Assembly: GCF_017743935.1 (NCBI RefSeq)
Contig: NZ_JAGHRE010000006.1
Span: 124,001-188,000 of the forward strand
From: Tropicibacter sp. R16_0
GTDB taxonomy: Bacteria; Pseudomonadota; Alphaproteobacteria; Rhodobacterales; Rhodobacteraceae
DNA: 64,000 nt
Reading direction: 5' to 3'
Shown here: one piece after another, positions 8,537 through 17,713 of the stretch
How positions within the stretch are numbered: position 1 is the first letter of the stretch
How the letters are laid out: each line of letters starts with the position of its first letter
Notes under the pieces: generated by a model
The model's input: the letters and a program-made list of their open reading frames with translations, nothing else
Told to the model about the DNA's origin: nothing
Databases searched by the model: none
Translations under genes and position numbers: made by a program

Positions 8537-10750
8537 TCAGGCCGGGGATTGGCTGCGATTGCGTGCCATCAATTGCGTGACGATGACAGGCGAGGCCACG
8601 GCCAGAGCAATCAGGTCCGCCGTCAGGCTTGGCGCAACAAAGATGATGCCCGCGATTGCCATCAGGATGCGACCTGCGACGTTCACCGGCTGCAGCCAAT
8701 AGCCGACGACAGCAGCCGACAGGGCGATCACGCCTGCGATACAGCTGGCGGCGGTGTAGGTGAACTCCCACAGGTCAAACCCGGTCGAGGACACGAACAG
8801 CAGAACCGGCGCATAGACAAAAGCCATCGGCGCGATCACTTTGCCCAAACCCAGGGTAAAGGCCGACAGGCCGGTTCGGAATGGGTTCGAGTTGGCAATG
8901 GCAGCCGCCGCATAAGCCGAGGTACAGACCGGCGGCGTAATCTCAGACACTACGCCGTAATATAGCACGAACAGGTGGCTGGCGATCGGCGGCACACCCA
9001 GTTGCGCCAGTGCGGGCTGAGCTACGGAGACCAGCATGATGTACAGCGCTGTGGTCGGGATACCCGCCCCCATAAGGATGCAAACCACCGCGATGAACAC
9101 CAGCGAGATGAAAAGCTGCAGATCCTGCATCGCAAACAGCTCGAACCCGCCAAACGAGATCATGTTGTAGAGGTCAGCCGCCAGATTGCCCGCGCCCTGG
9201 GTCACCATGAACCCGATGCGGAACCCGATCCCCGTGGTGTTGATCACACCCACGACGATGCCAACTGCAGCTGCAGCGGCGCCAACGGCGAGCGAATATT
9301 TCACGCCCAACTCGACAGCCCCCAGCATCTCGGGCACTTCGATCCGGCGTTGTGGATTCAAGGTGGCCACCACTGTCAGGACCGACAGAATCGTGGTCAT
9401 GGTCAGGTCAAAGCCCCCGTCCGAGAACTTCCACAAGACAAAGGCCAGGAAAGCGGCGGCATAGACCAGCGTTGGCGGCTGTTTGATCCGAGACATGCCG
9501 GTGATCACCGCCAGCGAGATACCGCAAAAGGCCGACATGAAGGGCGTGTAACCGGTGAACAGAACAACCAGCAGACCGATAAGAGGCACGATGTTGGCCC
9601 AACCTTCGGACCACACGGCCTTGAGCTGCGGCAGTTGCTCTTTTGCCAGACCTTGCAGGTTCAGCTTGCGCGCCATCAGGTGCACAACGGCAAAGACGCC
9701 GACATAATGCAGGATGGCGGGGAAGATCGCGGCGATGACGATGGTTGTGTAAGGCACCTCGAGGAACTCGGCCATGATAAAGGCCGCAGCCCCCATGATC
9801 GGCGGGGTGATCTGACCGCCTGCGGAAGACGCGGCCTCGACCCCGCCCGCAAAATGGCCCGGATAGCCCAGGCGTTTCATGTTCGGGATGGTCAGCGCGC
9901 CTGTCGAGACGGTGTTGGCTACGGATGAGCCCGAGATGGTGCCAAAGAATGCGGATGACACCACCGACACTTTGGCCGGGCCACCGGTGTAGCGGCCAGC
10001 AAGGATGGTGGCGTTGTCGATGAACAATTGCCCCAAACCAGTGCGCTGCGCGATCACGCCGAACAGCACGAAATGGAACACGATGGTCGAGACGACCCAG
10101 AGCGTCACGCCATAGATCCCCTCTTGTGGGAAATACATCGACGAGACAAAGGTTTTGAAATTCACACCAGGATGCTGCAACAGTCCTGGGAAATACGGCC
10201 CCAACAGGGCGTATGAAATGAACACACAGATGATCAGCGGCAGCACCCAGCCCAGGGTGCGACGTGCGATGTCCAGTACCAGCAGGATGATGATCACCCC
10301 CAGCACCACGTCATAGGTGTTGGGATTGCCCATGCGGAATGTCTGTTCCTCGATCCCCAGCATGGGTATGCCGCGCCAGGCAAAGCCCACATAGAGCGCG
10401 GCCACGATGCCAAGCGCCATGAAGACCAGATCATAGAGGGGGATGTTGCCGATGCGGAACCGGCTGACTTTCAACGCATAAAGGCTTTTGGCGCCGATCA
10501 CGGGGATGGTGGCATAAACCAGGATGAACAACAGGGCCAGATAGATGCCCATGTGCCAATGGTCCGCAGGCAGACCGAACCCGGCCGTAAAGAATTCGTA
10601 GAACGCAAAGATCAGGGCGACGACTCGCAGAACCTGGCCAGTTGCGGGCGTGACCTGCCGGACGGCGGCGCCTTCGTCGAACTGTTCTTCGATGGCAGCC
10701 AGCTCTTCGGCTGTCAGTTCGTGGTCATCCATTTTCTGGGTCTCGGACAT
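8537..10750 (-). CDS. TRAP transporter fused permease (DctQM-type, TAXI system)
   Basis: A 737-residue polytopic membrane protein combining the small four-helix and large twelve-helix TRAP subunits in one chain, as is usual for TAXI-type systems. The N-terminal 50 residues are acidic and cytoplasmic; hydrophobic helices then run to the C-terminus. The segment GTISGSSVANTVSTGALTIP and the repeat-equivalent GAGIPTTALYIMLVSVAQPA are conserved in the DctM domain. It uses a sodium or proton gradient to import organic anions delivered by the TAXI binding protein encoded 79 bp upstream. A 9-bp hairpin lies in that gap. Substrate is unknown; the downstream enzymes suggest an acidic sulfur-containing amino acid. 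Confidence 0.9.
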   Translation of the reverse strand: MSETQKMDDHELTAEELAAIEEQFDEGAAVRQVTPATGQVLRVVALIFAFYEFFTAGFGLPADHWHMGIYLALLFILVYATIPVIGAKSLYALKVSRFRIGNIPLYDLVFMALGIVAALYVGFAWRGIPMLGIEEQTFRMGNPNTYDVVLGVIIILLVLDIARRTLGWVLPLIICVFISYALLGPYFPGLLQHPGVNFKTFVSSMYFPQEGIYGVTLWVVSTIVFHFVLFGVIAQRTGLGQLFIDNATILAGRYTGGPAKVSVVSSAFFGTISGSSVANTVSTGALTIPNMKRLGYPGHFAGGVEAASSAGGQITPPIMGAAAFIMAEFLEVPYTTIVIAAIFPAILHYVGVFAVVHLMARKLNLQGLAKEQLPQLKAVWSEGWANIVPLIGLLVVLFTGYTPFMSAFCGISLAVITGMSRIKQPPTLVYAAAFLAFVLWKFSDGGFDLTMTTILSVLTVVATLNPQRRIEVPEMLGAVELGVKYSLAVGAAAAAVGIVVGVINTTGIGFRIGFMVTQGAGNLAADLYNMISFGGFELFAMQDLQLFISLVFIAVVCILMGAGIPTTALYIMLVSVAQPALAQLGVPPIASHLFVLYYGVVSEITPPVCTSAYAAAAIANSNPFRTGLSAFTLGLGKVIAPMAFVYAPVLLFVSSTGFDLWEFTYTAASCIAGVIALSAAVVGYWLQPVNVAGRILMAIAGIIFVAPSLTADLIALAVASPVIVTQLMARNRSQSPA

Positions 10751-10782
10751 GATGGCCCCCGATGTCGCATAGTTCGAAAGTG

Positions 10783-10804
10783 CGGTGCCCCGATTGGGGC
10801 ACCG
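10783..10804 (-). terminator. Intercistronic hairpin between TAXI binding protein and permease
   Basis: Perfect stem CGGTGCCCC/GGGGCACCG with a 4-nt loop and no U-tract. In this position such hairpins usually lower downstream expression or protect the 3' end of the binding-protein mRNA, giving excess binding protein over permease. Confidence 0.6.
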
Positions 10805-10829
10805 GACGTTGGTTAGTTGTGAGGTGCGA

Positions 10830-11837
10830 TTACTTCAGAAGTCCGGCTTCTTTGTAGAACTTCTCGGACCCCGGATGCAGCGGCACGCCCAAGGCTGCAA
10901 CGCCGTCCAGAGCGGTGTCAGCCGTGATCTGCTTGCCCTTGGCGTGGCCATTGTCCAGCAGCTTGCGGGTGTTGTCGTTCCACAAAGCTTTGGTCAGGTT
11001 GTAAACCAGCTCTTCGGACAGGTCCGAGGACACCACCAGCATGGCGCTGACCGCAGGGGTTTTGGTTTCCGCATCGATGCCTTCGTACACACCACCCGGA
11101 ATGGCCGAAGGGATATATGCAGGGATGATCTCGTTGATCTTGGCCAGATCTTCGTCGCTGAAGGAATGCAGGTTCATCCCCTTGGTCGACGACAGCTGCA
11201 CCATGGCGGCAACCGGCCAACCCGCGGCATAGAAATAGGCGTCCAGCTGACCATCGGCCAGGCGCTCGGCGCTCTGACTGTTGTTCAGCTCGGCTTCGTC
11301 CATGTTGTCGCGATTGACGCCCCAGGCATCCAGCATCTGCAGCACCGCCACTTGGGTGCCGGACCCTGCCTGGGCGATGCCGACGCGTTTGCCTTCAAGA
11401 TCGCTCAGGTCGTTGATGCTTGCGCCTTTGGGCAGCACCAGATGCAGATCTTCGGGGAAGAGGTTGGCAACGATGCGCAGCTTGGGGTGCGGTTTGCCTT
11501 CGAACTTGCCTTCGCCCAGGTACATCGAGCGGGTAACATCCGCCGCCGCCAGGCCAGCCTCAAGCTCACCGTTTTGCACGGCAGCGTTGTTGAAGACCGA
11601 CGCGGTGGTCGACTGCGCGATGGCAATCAGGCCGGGAACGCCGCACTGACCACCCTGGTCGCAGGGGCGCGAACCCGGAGGGGCTGAAATACCGTTTGCG
11701 ATCGTCCCACCGATGGGGAAATAGGTGCCGCCCGCACCACCGGTGCCAATGCGGAAAAAGGTCGGGTCCTGCGCCAGAGCGGGGGCTGCCAGAGCACCTG
11801 CCAACGCAAGGCCAGCCAGGCTTTTCACAAATTTCAT
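10830..11837 (-). CDS. TAXI-family TRAP transporter solute-binding protein
   Basis: A 335-residue periplasmic protein with a clear Sec signal peptide (MKFVKSLAGLALAGALAAPA, cleavage after ALA near residue 22). The mature protein opens with FFRIGTGGAGGTYFPIGG, the diagnostic TAXI family motif, and also has VGIAQAGSGTQV in the second half. TAXI proteins deliver dicarboxylates or acidic amino acids such as glutamate to fused TRAP permeases. An upstream in-frame extension to 11921 exists, but 11837 is chosen because it places the signal peptide at the N-terminus and has AGGGAG-like bases just before it. First gene of the six-gene operon, divergent from the LysR gene. Confidence 0.9.
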   Translation of the reverse strand: MKFVKSLAGLALAGALAAPALAQDPTFFRIGTGGAGGTYFPIGGTIANGISAPPGSRPCDQGGQCGVPGLIAIAQSTTASVFNNAAVQNGELEAGLAAADVTRSMYLGEGKFEGKPHPKLRIVANLFPEDLHLVLPKGASINDLSDLEGKRVGIAQAGSGTQVAVLQMLDAWGVNRDNMDEAELNNSQSAERLADGQLDAYFYAAGWPVAAMVQLSSTKGMNLHSFSDEDLAKINEIIPAYIPSAIPGGVYEGIDAETKTPAVSAMLVVSSDLSEELVYNLTKALWNDNTRKLLDNGHAKGKQITADTALDGVAALGVPLHPGSEKFYKEAGLLK

Positions 11838-11911
11838 CTTAGTCTCCCTTGTTGGATCGTTGGATTCGGTTCCGCCGAATTTTCGATCTTTGAAGCCTAG
11901 AGAAACTTCCC

Positions 11912-11930
11912 ATAAATACAAATTTGTTAT
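11912..11930. promoter_or_regulatory. Candidate LysR-type operator
   Basis: AT-rich symmetric stretch ATAA-N11-TTAT with an inner palindrome ACAAATTTGT, in the 129-bp gap between the TAXI gene and the divergent LysR gene. It matches the T-N11-A style of LysR boxes and is the only strong symmetry in the gap. Confidence 0.45.
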
Positions 11931-11966
11931 ATTTCACAAAACTAAACTTTACCTTATACATTGAGT

Positions 11967-12941
11967 ATGAACCTGACACAGCTCACTGTATTCCGCGAAG
12001 TGATGGAAACCGGCTCCATCTCGCAAACTGCGAAGAAACTGAACCGTACTCAGCCCGCCATCAGCCTTGCCTTGAAAAACCTGGAAAAGACGCTGGGGCT
12101 GACGCTGTTCGAGCGCAAAGGGCGGCGATTGGTACCTGTGCCCGAAGCCCATTACCTTTTGGCTGAGACCACAGGCATTCTCGATCGCCTTGCGGCAATC
12201 TCCAGCACGATGGAGGGGCTGATTAAAGGGCACTCAGGAAGCCTCAACATTGCGACAATGCCAGGTCCGTCCGCCTTCTTGTTTCCGCGCTATATCAGCC
12301 AATCGGTCGGCGAGAACCCCGAGATACGCATCACACTGTCTACACGCAGTTCGCCGCAGATCATGGAGCTTGCGGGCACGCAGAACATTGATTTTGGTTT
12401 CGCAGACTTCGAGCATTCGGACGGCAAAGAGCCTCAGTATTCAACAGAACTGATCCGGGCAGATTGTTTTTGTGCGGTAGACATAGACAGCCCGCTAGCC
12501 TCCCAGAAAATCATAAACATCTCCGACCTCGACGGGTCCCCAATGGGCGGGCTGCATCCCACGCATCCGTTCCAACGCAAAATTCGACAAGAGTTTGAGG
12601 ATGCATCCGCCGACTACAACCCAACGGTGACCTGTCAGTACTTTCTGCCGTTGATACCCTTTGTGAGTTCGGGTCAGTGCTACTCAATCGTGGATCCGTT
12701 GACCGTGGCGACGGAACGAGAACTGAACCTGTCAAACGGAAAGGTCGCGTTTCTACCATTCGAGAAACCGCTACGGTACGAATACGCACTTCTTGAGCCC
12801 GACCACCGGCCGCCGTCTCAGCTGGCTTTGAAAATCAAAGCGGGCTGGAAAGCAGAAGTGTTGGCGAGGCTGGAAAGCGTAAAGGCCAACCCTCATGCAA
12901 TCGGCATGGATCAAGCAGAAAGCGAGCAGAGTTCAGCTTGA
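11967..12941 (+). CDS. LysR-family transcriptional regulator
   Basis: A 324-residue LysR protein: winged helix at residues 1-60 (TQLTVFREVMETGSISQTAK, then RTQPAISLALKNLEKTLG) and a C-terminal periplasmic-binding-protein-like effector domain. ATG 11967 is preferred; a TTG two codons earlier is possible. It is divergent from the TAXI-TRAP/racemase/lyase operon and is very probably its activator, responding to the imported substrate or a product. Its 3' end is embedded in a large hairpin shared with the convergent nadC gene. Confidence 0.85.
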   Translation: MNLTQLTVFREVMETGSISQTAKKLNRTQPAISLALKNLEKTLGLTLFERKGRRLVPVPEAHYLLAETTGILDRLAAISSTMEGLIKGHSGSLNIATMPGPSAFLFPRYISQSVGENPEIRITLSTRSSPQIMELAGTQNIDFGFADFEHSDGKEPQYSTELIRADCFCAVDIDSPLASQKIINISDLDGSPMGGLHPTHPFQRKIRQEFEDASADYNPTVTCQYFLPLIPFVSSGQCYSIVDPLTVATERELNLSNGKVAFLPFEKPLRYEYALLEPDHRPPSQLALKIKAGWKAEVLARLESVKANPHAIGMDQAESEQSSA

Positions 12942-12962
12942 GGTTTTCAAGCTCAACTCTGC
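12926..12962. terminator. Long hairpin at the LysR/nadC convergent junction
   Basis: A 16-bp stem with one mismatch and a 5-nt loop; the LysR stop codon (12939-12941) is the end of the left arm. It lies between two convergent genes and lacks a U-tract on either side, so it is a probable but atypical bidirectional terminator. Confidence 0.45.
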
Positions 12963-13000
12963 AAGGCTCGCTTAAATCCATTTGGGCAGGTCATGAGGTT

Positions 13001-13870
13001 TCAGCTTTCAATCGGTTCAAAATCCAGGCCGATGTCCAGGCACGGCGCGCTATGCGTGATCCAGCCAGACGAGATAAGATCGACACCAGCTTCGGCAACC
13101 GCTCGAACGCTGCTTGGTGTAATGCCACCCGAAGCCTCGGCGATGGCGCGCCCGTCGATCATCGCAACGGCCTTGCGCAGGGTTGCCGGGCTCATGTTGT
13201 CCAACAGAACTGCATCCGCTCCAATCTCCAGCACCTCGGCCAGTTGTTCCAGCGTATCGACTTCGATCTCGATCTTGACCATGTGACCAACGTTTGCCCT
13301 TGCGCTTGTCAAAGCTGCGATCACGCCACCGGCAATGGCGATATGATTGTCTTTGATCAGCACTGCATCCGCCAGCGAGAACCGATGGTTGACACCGCCG
13401 CCAGCACGAACGGCGTATTTTTCAAGCGCGCGTAGGCCCGGGGTCGTTTTGCGGGTACAGGCAATCGCCGCCCCGGTGCCATCAATGGCCCGCACAAGTC
13501 CAGCGGTGGCTGTTGCGATACCGGACAAGTGTCCAAGGAAGTTCAAAGCCGTCCGTTCGGCCACCATCAGACTGCGCGACGGTCCTTGGAACGTGGCAAC
13601 ACGCGCGCCAGGGGTGACAGCATCCCCGTCTTGAACATGGCGGGTCATGGTGATGGCGGGGTCGACTAAAGCGCAGGTCATCTCGGCGCAATCCAGCCCG
13701 GCAATGGTTCCGGGCTGACGTGCATTGGCCACAACCTGGGCGGTGTGACCGGGCGGGATGACTGCGTTCGAGGTGATGTCGCCAGCCTCGCCCAGGTCTT
13801 CGGCAAGGGCACGGCGAACCGCGGGTTCGATGATTGTTTTGGGCAGTGGGGTAAGGGGCATAAGCTGCAT
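13001..13870 (-). CDS. nadC: Nicotinate-nucleotide diphosphorylase (carboxylating)
   Basis: A 289-residue quinolinate phosphoribosyltransferase, normal length for the family. It converts quinolinate and PRPP to nicotinate mononucleotide, CO2 and diphosphate. Recognisable motifs are [14 protein letters not shown] near the N-terminus, [18 protein letters not shown] and [20 protein letters not shown] around the active site, and the C-terminal [20 protein letters not shown]. It starts three bases after the nadB stop and is the last gene of nadQ-nadA-nadB-nadC. Control is expected through the NadQ operators upstream of nadA. Confidence 0.95.
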   Translation of the reverse strand: MQLMPLTPLPKTIIEPAVRRALAEDLGEAGDITSNAVIPPGHTAQVVANARQPGTIAGLDCAEMTCALVDPAITMTRHVQDGDAVTPGARVATFQGPSRSLMVAERTALNFLGHLSGIATATAGLVRAIDGTGAAIACTRKTTPGLRALEKYAVRAGGGVNHRFSLADAVLIKDNHIAIAGGVIAALTSARANVGHMVKIEIEVDTLEQLAEVLEIGADAVLLDNMSPATLRKAVAMIDGRAIAEASGGITPSSVRAVAEAGVDLISSGWITHSAPCLDIGLDFEPIES

Positions 13871-13873
13871 TGG

Positions 13874-15415
13874 TCAGGCTGGTCTTTTCAACAAGGATTG
13901 CGCGTTGGCACTTTGGGCATGGGTCAGAATTTCGGTCAGAGTCATCGTGTTCGACCGGGGGTTCAACGCGGGTTCTGGATGGTCGCTTCGATAGTGACCG
14001 CCACGGGACTCGCGGCGCAGGTCGGCAAAGACCGCAACAGACAGGGCGACAAGGGCAGGATCGGATGCGGCGTAGCCCGCGTGAACATATGGCTCAAGCC
14101 AAGATATGGCCCGTTCCAAACCCACACCGTTACGGGTCACGCTAAGTTCTCGCGAAATCACGGGATGAAGTGTCGAAGCGCTGGCTTTTTGAAGGACCGG
14201 GGGCTCTGTTTCGACAGAGGGGATGAAACCATCTTGCCCGGCGACATCACCAGCTGCACGGCGCCCCATCACCACCGCCTCGAGCAGTGAATTGCTGGCC
14301 AGCCGATTGGCCCCGTGTAAGCCAGTGGCCGCACATTCGCCAATGGCCCAAAGGCCCGGAACCGTGCTGCGCCCCTGTCTGTCCACGGCGATCCCGCCCA
14401 TGTGATAATGCGCGGCCGGGCGCACCGGGATTGGGTCCACCGCCGGATCGATGCCATCGGCTTGGCACATGGCATGGATGCCGGGAAACCGGGTCTTGAA
14501 CCGCGCGCCCAAGGATTTTCGGGCGTCCAGATATGCCCGCCCGCCGTCAGCTATCACCCGGTGCACGGCCCGCGCCACCACGTCGCGCGGGGCCAGTTCA
14601 GCGCCCGGTGTACCTGACATGAAACGGCGGCCATTCTGATCGATCAATGTGGCGCTTTCACCTCTGACCGCTTCGCTGATCAACGCCAGAGGCGCACGCG
14701 TGGTGGCAAGCGCGGTGGGATGAAACTGCATGAATTCCATGTCCCGCACAGCAGCTCCGGCATGGAGCGCCATGGCCAGCCCGGCACCAAAATTGCCCGA
14801 CGGGTTGGTGCTGGCATCGAACAACCCGGCGCAGCCCCCGGTGGCCATGATGACCTGCCCCGTGTGAAGGACTGCGGCGCCATCATCGTCTTGCAGATGC
14901 ACCCCGACGATACGCCCGTTGCGCACCATCAAGCGGCGTGCGTCAACTCCGGTCAGACAGGTGACAGACGGACAGTTCTGCACCGCCCGAACCAGAGCCG
15001 AGGTGATACCAGCCCCTGTACCATCGCCGCCAATGTGCAGGATGCGGCGCCGCGAATGGGCGGCCTCGCGTCCAAAAGAAAATGTGCCGCTTTCGGTGCG
15101 ATCAAAGGCAACACCGTGGTGCTCAAGGGCAGCGATCGCGTCGCCGGTTTCCGACAATATCCCGGCAGCTACGTCGGCATTGCACAGCCCATCACCCGCG
15201 GCCAGCGTATCGGCCAGATGCAGTGCCACGTCATCATCCGCGCTCAAAGCTGCGGCTATTCCACCCTGCGCCCAGGCGCTGGAGCTTTCTTGCCCCAAAC
15301 CTGAACGCGTGATCAGCACAACTGGACGCGGCGCCAACTCCAGCGCCGCCATCAACCCGGCGATGCCGCTGCCGATGATAGCAACCTGACCGTGAAGCCC
15401 GTCAAGCCTGGTCAT
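13874..15415 (-). CDS. nadB: L-aspartate oxidase
   Basis: A 513-residue flavoenzyme of the succinate dehydrogenase/fumarate reductase flavoprotein family. It oxidises L-aspartate to iminoaspartate for NadA. The N-terminus has the FAD motif [28 protein letters not shown] and the active-site region [15 protein letters not shown] with [15 protein letters not shown] are characteristic of NadB. Its ATG overlaps the nadA stop by four bases (ATGA), so the two are translationally coupled. Confidence 0.95.
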   Translation of the reverse strand: MTRLDGLHGQVAIIGSGIAGLMAALELAPRPVVLITRSGLGQESSSAWAQGGIAAALSADDDVALHLADTLAAGDGLCNADVAAGILSETGDAIAALEHHGVAFDRTESGTFSFGREAAHSRRRILHIGGDGTGAGITSALVRAVQNCPSVTCLTGVDARRLMVRNGRIVGVHLQDDDGAAVLHTGQVIMATGGCAGLFDASTNPSGNFGAGLAMALHAGAAVRDMEFMQFHPTALATTRAPLALISEAVRGESATLIDQNGRRFMSGTPGAELAPRDVVARAVHRVIADGGRAYLDARKSLGARFKTRFPGIHAMCQADGIDPAVDPIPVRPAAHYHMGGIAVDRQGRSTVPGLWAIGECAATGLHGANRLASNSLLEAVVMGRRAAGDVAGQDGFIPSVETEPPVLQKASASTLHPVISRELSVTRNGVGLERAISWLEPYVHAGYAASDPALVALSVAVFADLRRESRGGHYRSDHPEPALNPRSNTMTLTEILTHAQSANAQSLLKRPA

Positions 15416-16383
15416 TTCACAGCCAGCATCCGTTCCACAGACCGGCGCGCGTCGTCAGCAATGGCAGGGTCTACGGTGACTTCATGATGACCCAGCTCCA
15501 GCGCCTCGCGGATGTTGCGCAAGCTGATGCGTTTCATGTGCGGGCAGAGGTTGCAGGGGCGGACAAATTCCACTTCGGGGTGGTTCAGAGCCACGTTGTC
15601 GCTCATCGAGCATTCGGTCAGCAAACAGACGCGGGCCGGTTTCTGGTCGCCCACGAAATCCGACATCACAGCCGTCGAGCCCGAAAAATCGGCCTCAGCC
15701 ACGACCTCGGGCGGACATTCGGGGTGCGCCAGCACGGTTACTCCGGGCCAAGCCTCGCGCATGGCGCGCACGTCCTCTGGTGTGAACAGTTCGTGCACTT
15801 CGCAATGCCCATGCCACGCGATCAGCTCCACATTGGTTTCTTTGGCCACATTGCGGGCCAGGTATTCGTCAGGGATCATCAGAACCTTGGGCACGCCAAG
15901 GGACTCGACCACTTTGACAGCATTACCCGACGTGCAGCAGATGTCGGACGCGGCCTTTACCGCGGCTGATGTGTTAACATATGTGATCACCGGCACCCCG
16001 GGATGAGCCTCGCGCAGCAGAGCAATGTCTTCGGGCGTGATGGAATCCGCCAGCGAGCACCCTGCCCCCATGTCCGGGATCAACACGGTCTTTTCCGGGT
16101 TCAACAGCTTTGCCGTTTCAGCCATGAAATGCACGCCTGCCAGCACGATGACATCGGCATCGACCGTGACAGCCTCGCGGGCCAACGCCAGGCTGTCACC
16201 CACGATGTCCGCGACGCCATGGAAAATCTCGGGCGTCTGGTAGTTGTGCGCAAGAATGACCGCGTTCTTCTCACGCTTGAGCTTAAGGATGGCCTCCACA
16301 TCCTCTTCGTACTGCATCCATTCGGCCGCAGGGATGATTTGGCTGACCCGGTCATACAGGTCCGGAAGACGAAAGTCTTTCAT
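15412..16383 (-). CDS. nadA: Quinolinate synthase
   Basis: A 323-residue quinolinate synthase, which condenses iminoaspartate with dihydroxyacetone phosphate using a [4Fe-4S] cluster. Family motifs visible are [26 protein letters not shown] (split as [11 protein letters not shown] and VGDSLALA), the cluster cysteine candidates in [19 protein letters not shown] and PCNLCPHM, and [15 protein letters not shown]-like [13 protein letters not shown]. First structural gene of the nadABC set; two NadQ-like palindromes lie 15-63 bp upstream of its start. Confidence 0.95.
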   Translation of the reverse strand: MKDFRLPDLYDRVSQIIPAAEWMQYEEDVEAILKLKREKNAVILAHNYQTPEIFHGVADIVGDSLALAREAVTVDADVIVLAGVHFMAETAKLLNPEKTVLIPDMGAGCSLADSITPEDIALLREAHPGVPVITYVNTSAAVKAASDICCTSGNAVKVVESLGVPKVLMIPDEYLARNVAKETNVELIAWHGHCEVHELFTPEDVRAMREAWPGVTVLAHPECPPEVVAEADFSGSTAVMSDFVGDQKPARVCLLTECSMSDNVALNHPEVEFVRPCNLCPHMKRISLRNIREALELGHHEVTVDPAIADDARRSVERMLAVK

Positions 16384-16397
16384 GGCTTCTCCAGTTT

Positions 16398-16413
16398 ATA
16401 CTCGGAATGAGTA
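16398..16413. promoter_or_regulatory. NadQ-type operator copy 1 upstream of nadA
   Basis: ATACTCGGAATGAGTA contains the inverted repeat TACTC-N5-GAGTA and lies 15 bp upstream of the nadA start. It aligns base for base with copy 2 at an offset of exactly 33 bp (10 of 16 positions identical). Confidence 0.6.
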
Positions 16414-16430
16414 CATTGGAGGCGTTGGTT

Positions 16431-16446
16431 ATTCTCGATTCGAGAT
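16431..16446. promoter_or_regulatory. NadQ-type operator copy 2 upstream of nadA
   Basis: ATTCTCGATTCGAGAT contains the perfect 13-bp palindrome TCTCGATTCGAGA. Same pattern AT-CTCG-GAG as copy 1, three helical turns away, between nadQ and nadA. Confidence 0.6.
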
Positions 16447-16484
16447 TATGTCAAGCGCAGTTGATCCGAGATCGAAGTTTTGAA

Positions 16485-17369
16485 CTAAGAGCGGGAGAGA
16501 GGCAGCCGAGCACCCGACAGCATGCGGGCTTCGAGAATTGCGGTGCGGAACCGAAACAGACGCGCCGGACGCCCACCTGTACCGCTCGACATTTCACCTG
16601 TATCTTCGATCAGGTTTTGCTGATCGATCTGACGACGAAAGTTGGGCTTGTGCAAACGAAGCCCCGACAGCGCCTCGACCACGCGCTGCAATTGCAGCAG
16701 CGTGAAGCTTTCGGGCATAAGTTCGAACACAACCGGCGAATATTTGATTTTGGCCCGCAGCCGCGAAATACCGGTCGCCAGAATACGACGGTTGTCGCCT
16801 TGCATCGGCCGACCAAACTGTGGCGCATCAATCAAACCCGCCTCATACATCAGTTCATACCGTTGCAGAACCAGTTCTTCGTTCCAAGTCTTGTCCCCTA
16901 CCCCAAACAGGTAATCAACCCGCTGGCGCCGCATAGAATCGTTCTGCGCCCAAGCCCCCAATCGCTCTGTGATTTCTACCAATTCATCAGGCACGCGATC
17001 GCGGTGATCTTCCCACGGGAAAAAACTGTACCAACTGTACCAGGCAGGACGCCCGACCCCGGCTGCATCTTGCTCCCGCACAAGCCCAAGATAGCTGATC
17101 GAGATCCGACCAGCTTCTTCGGTCAATTCCCCTGACCTCGGATCACGATCCTTGTCGGCGAATGTGTACAGCTGCTCAAGGTACCCCACAGGATGACCTG
17201 TCTGACGTTCGATCCAGGCCCGCAAGCTCTGTTGCAGGCTGCGGTGCGATGTTTCAAACGGACCAGATGGCAGAGCTTCGCCGCCACGCAAAGTCATCAC
17301 GCGGGGCTGATCGTCGGTCACGGCAGCAAGAACAGCGATCAATTCCGCAGGGGCTAATCCAGTAGGCAC
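16485..17369 (-). CDS. nadQ: NadQ-type (Nudix-like/winged-helix) regulator of NAD synthesis
   Basis: A 294-residue protein with an N-terminal Nudix-like domain (about 1-160; TLRGGEALPSGPFE and HRSLQQSLRAWIERQTGH are recognisable, but the Nudix catalytic box is not intact) and a C-terminal winged-helix region (FTLLQLQRVVEALSGL, then NFRRQIDQQNLIEDTG). This is the architecture of NrtR/NadQ proteins; the NadQ branch is the alphaproteobacterial regulator predicted to repress nadABC. Translation starts at GTG 17369 with CAGGAG five bases upstream. It is immediately upstream of nadA on the same strand, with two matching palindromes between them. Assignment to NadQ rather than NrtR rests on context and the missing catalytic box. 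Confidence 0.75.
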   Translation of the reverse strand: MPTGLAPAELIAVLAAVTDDQPRVMTLRGGEALPSGPFETSHRSLQQSLRAWIERQTGHPVGYLEQLYTFADKDRDPRSGELTEEAGRISISYLGLVREQDAAGVGRPAWYSWYSFFPWEDHRDRVPDELVEITERLGAWAQNDSMRRQRVDYLFGVGDKTWNEELVLQRYELMYEAGLIDAPQFGRPMQGDNRRILATGISRLRAKIKYSPVVFELMPESFTLLQLQRVVEALSGLRLHKPNFRRQIDQQNLIEDTGEMSSGTGGRPARLFRFRTAILEARMLSGARLPLSRS

Positions 17370-17713
17370 GTAAACTCCTGTATCGTGAACGGTCCGTGCT
17401 CTGTGATCTGGATATCTGTGATACAGCCCGCCATGCTCCGGCTTTAAACAACCGACAAAACAACTCTACTACATTGCCGCAAAAGGAACAATCTGCCCTG
17501 ACTGCGGTTTCTTCTGGCACCTGGCTGCATCACACCAACTGACGATTTGCGCGAACATCAGAGCTCGGCTCCTGGTGTTGGTAACGCCTGAATGTGAAAG
17601 AAAGGCGATACAAGACTGCTGAGAGTGAACCGTGACCCGCACGTACCACGGTTTTGTCTAAACAAGGTGTGACCTGTGCAGTTACAAAGGACAAAAAACC
17701 GGAGGTCACGAAT
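17370..17713. other. Intergenic region between nadQ and the DUF2520 gene
   Basis: 344 bp between two divergent genes. It must hold both promoters. The only symmetry I see is a distant CTGTATC (17378-17384)/GATACAG (17420-17426) pair near nadQ. No convincing small gene, RNA or repeat is visible. Confidence 0.4.

Noticed and set aside
17461-17620. CPDCGFFWH-like zinc-ribbon sequence upstream of the DUF2520 gene
   Set aside because: A frame encodes a Cys-Pro-x-Cys motif, but there is no start codon or ribosome site, and it lies in a divergent promoter region.
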